NCBI GenBank assembly: GCA_025356715.1
Contig: JANXRU010000197.1
Location: 1 to 5,934 of the forward strand
Source of the DNA: Bacteroidota bacterium
GTDB lineage: Bacteria > Bacteroidota > Bacteroidia > B-17B0 > B-17BO
Length of the DNA stretch: 5,934 nucleotides
Direction: 5' to 3'
Part shown: in pieces, positions 5,393 through 5,934 of the stretch
How positions within the stretch are numbered: the stretch's first letter is position 1
Layout of the letters: each line of letters opens with the position of its first letter
Made by a program: the position numbers and the translations under genes
Notes under the pieces: generated by a model
Seen by the model: the letters and a program-made list of their open reading frames with translations, nothing else
The model's database searches: none
Told to the model about the DNA's origin: nothing

Positions 5393-5934
5393 ACGACACC
5401 AATTGTTCATGAAAACCGCCTATTCCCAAGCTTCTATCAATCAAATGAATTTCATAAATCCAAAAACGCTCATTCCCTAATACATCCAAATTACTCATGA
5501 GTTGCTTGTTATCAGGGTGAATGTAATTAATAGTATCCTCGCCTAAAATTGTTTCGTGCGGAAAATTGCCTACTAAATGTCCGCAATGGATATTGCCATA
5601 TTCCCAACCATAACGTTGCGCCAATGTTTTCGTATATTCATAAAAATCAGCGCCAGTTAAATGTGTGCGATTGGCATCGTAAAACGCTTTGCCTTCCATC
5701 CAAGCTAATTCCACGTCGTTTTTTAATTTGAGCATTTTTTCATTTCCACCTAAAACATAGGTTCTTCCAAAATCAGCTTCCCAGTTTTCGAACACAGGAC
5801 CGAAATCAAAAAAAACAATATCCTCCTTTTTTAAAACTAAATCAGGTGGATTTTCTTTGTAAGGAAACAAGGTGTTTTTGCCAGCTCTGACAATGCGCTT
5901 ATGCCAATATTTTTTAATGCCAAATAATTCAAAG
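5391..5934 (-). CDS. M24-family metallopeptidase (aminopeptidase P/creatinase fold), C-terminal part
   Basis: The frame is open to the window edge and shows 180 residues starting FELFGIKKYWHKRIVRAG. The start lies outside the window. A TTG at 5868-5870 is an internal Leu and not a start, because conserved sequence continues upstream of it. The pita-bread metal site is complete in visible numbering: Asp43 (FFDFGP), Asp54 (ADFGRT), His119 (GHLVGNFPHE), Glu161 (YEIH) and Glu176 (GFHEQL), with His126 placed like E. coli aminopeptidase P His361. A dinuclear-metal hydrolase is therefore expected, cytoplasmic as far as can be seen. M24 members cleave N-terminal residues, Xaa-Pro bonds or related C-N bonds, and some are not peptidases, so the substrate is open. 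It resembles the short stand-alone M24 proteins of Bacteroidota more than full-length PepP with its extra N-terminal domain. It is probably not co-transcribed with the porin operon, since a terminator intervenes. Confidence 0.92.
   Translation of the reverse strand, partial: FELFGIKKYWHKRIVRAGKNTLFPYKENPPDLVLKKEDIVFFDFGPVFENWEADFGRTYVLGGNEKMLKLKNDVELAWMEGKAFYDANRTHLTGADFYEYTKTLAQRYGWEYGNIHCGHLVGNFPHETILGEDTINYIHPDNKQLMSNLDVLGNERFWIYEIHLIDRSLGIGGFHEQLVS

Noticed and set aside
5549..5731. Plus-strand open frame of 60 codons
   Set aside because: It lies opposite the conserved M24 metal-site region, so it is an antisense shadow.
5868..5870. TTG as the start of the M24 peptidase
   Set aside because: The same frame continues upstream to the window edge with conserved M24 sequence (GIKKYWHKRIVRAG), so the codon is an internal Leu and the gene is truncated only by the window.

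Overview
The window looks like Bacteroidota DNA. It is AT-rich, the genes lack Shine-Dalgarno-like leaders, one protein ends in a type IX secretion (T9SS) type A sorting domain, and TatC, the FadL/OmpP1-like porin and the stand-alone M24 peptidase all read like Bacteroidota versions of their families. I cannot place it below phylum.

All well-supported genes lie on the minus strand, so transcription runs from high to low coordinates. At the right edge is the C-terminal 180 residues of an M24 metallopeptidase (5391 to beyond the window). It is followed by a non-coding gap of about 275 bp that holds a hairpin terminator, an imperfect inverted-repeat element and the upstream region of the next gene. 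Next comes a probable three-gene operon: an OmpP1/FadL-type outer membrane transporter (3886-5115), an SGNH/GDSL-type lipoprotein 2 bp after it (2552-3883), and a secreted alpha/beta hydrolase with a T9SS tail after 46 bp (1189-2505). A strong intrinsic terminator (1127-1168) ends this unit. tatC (245-1069) follows as a separate unit. At the left edge, a plus-strand reading frame that ends at 116 may be the tail of a gene converging on tatC, with a short repeat-bearing gap between them.

Inferred joint function: the three operon products all belong at or outside the outer membrane. The hydrolase would be exported by T9SS and could cleave ester substrates, the FadL-like barrel could import hydrophobic products, and the lipoprotein would sit beside it. 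The most notable observation is that the lipoprotein keeps the SGNH scaffold but has lost the nucleophilic Ser, the block III Asn and the catalytic His. It is probably a pseudoenzyme, perhaps a binding or accessory partner of the porin. A second oddity is that TatC has Ala in place of the conserved Glu of its N-terminal HLxELR motif. I found no CRISPR array, tRNA, rRNA, insertion sequence or phage gene.
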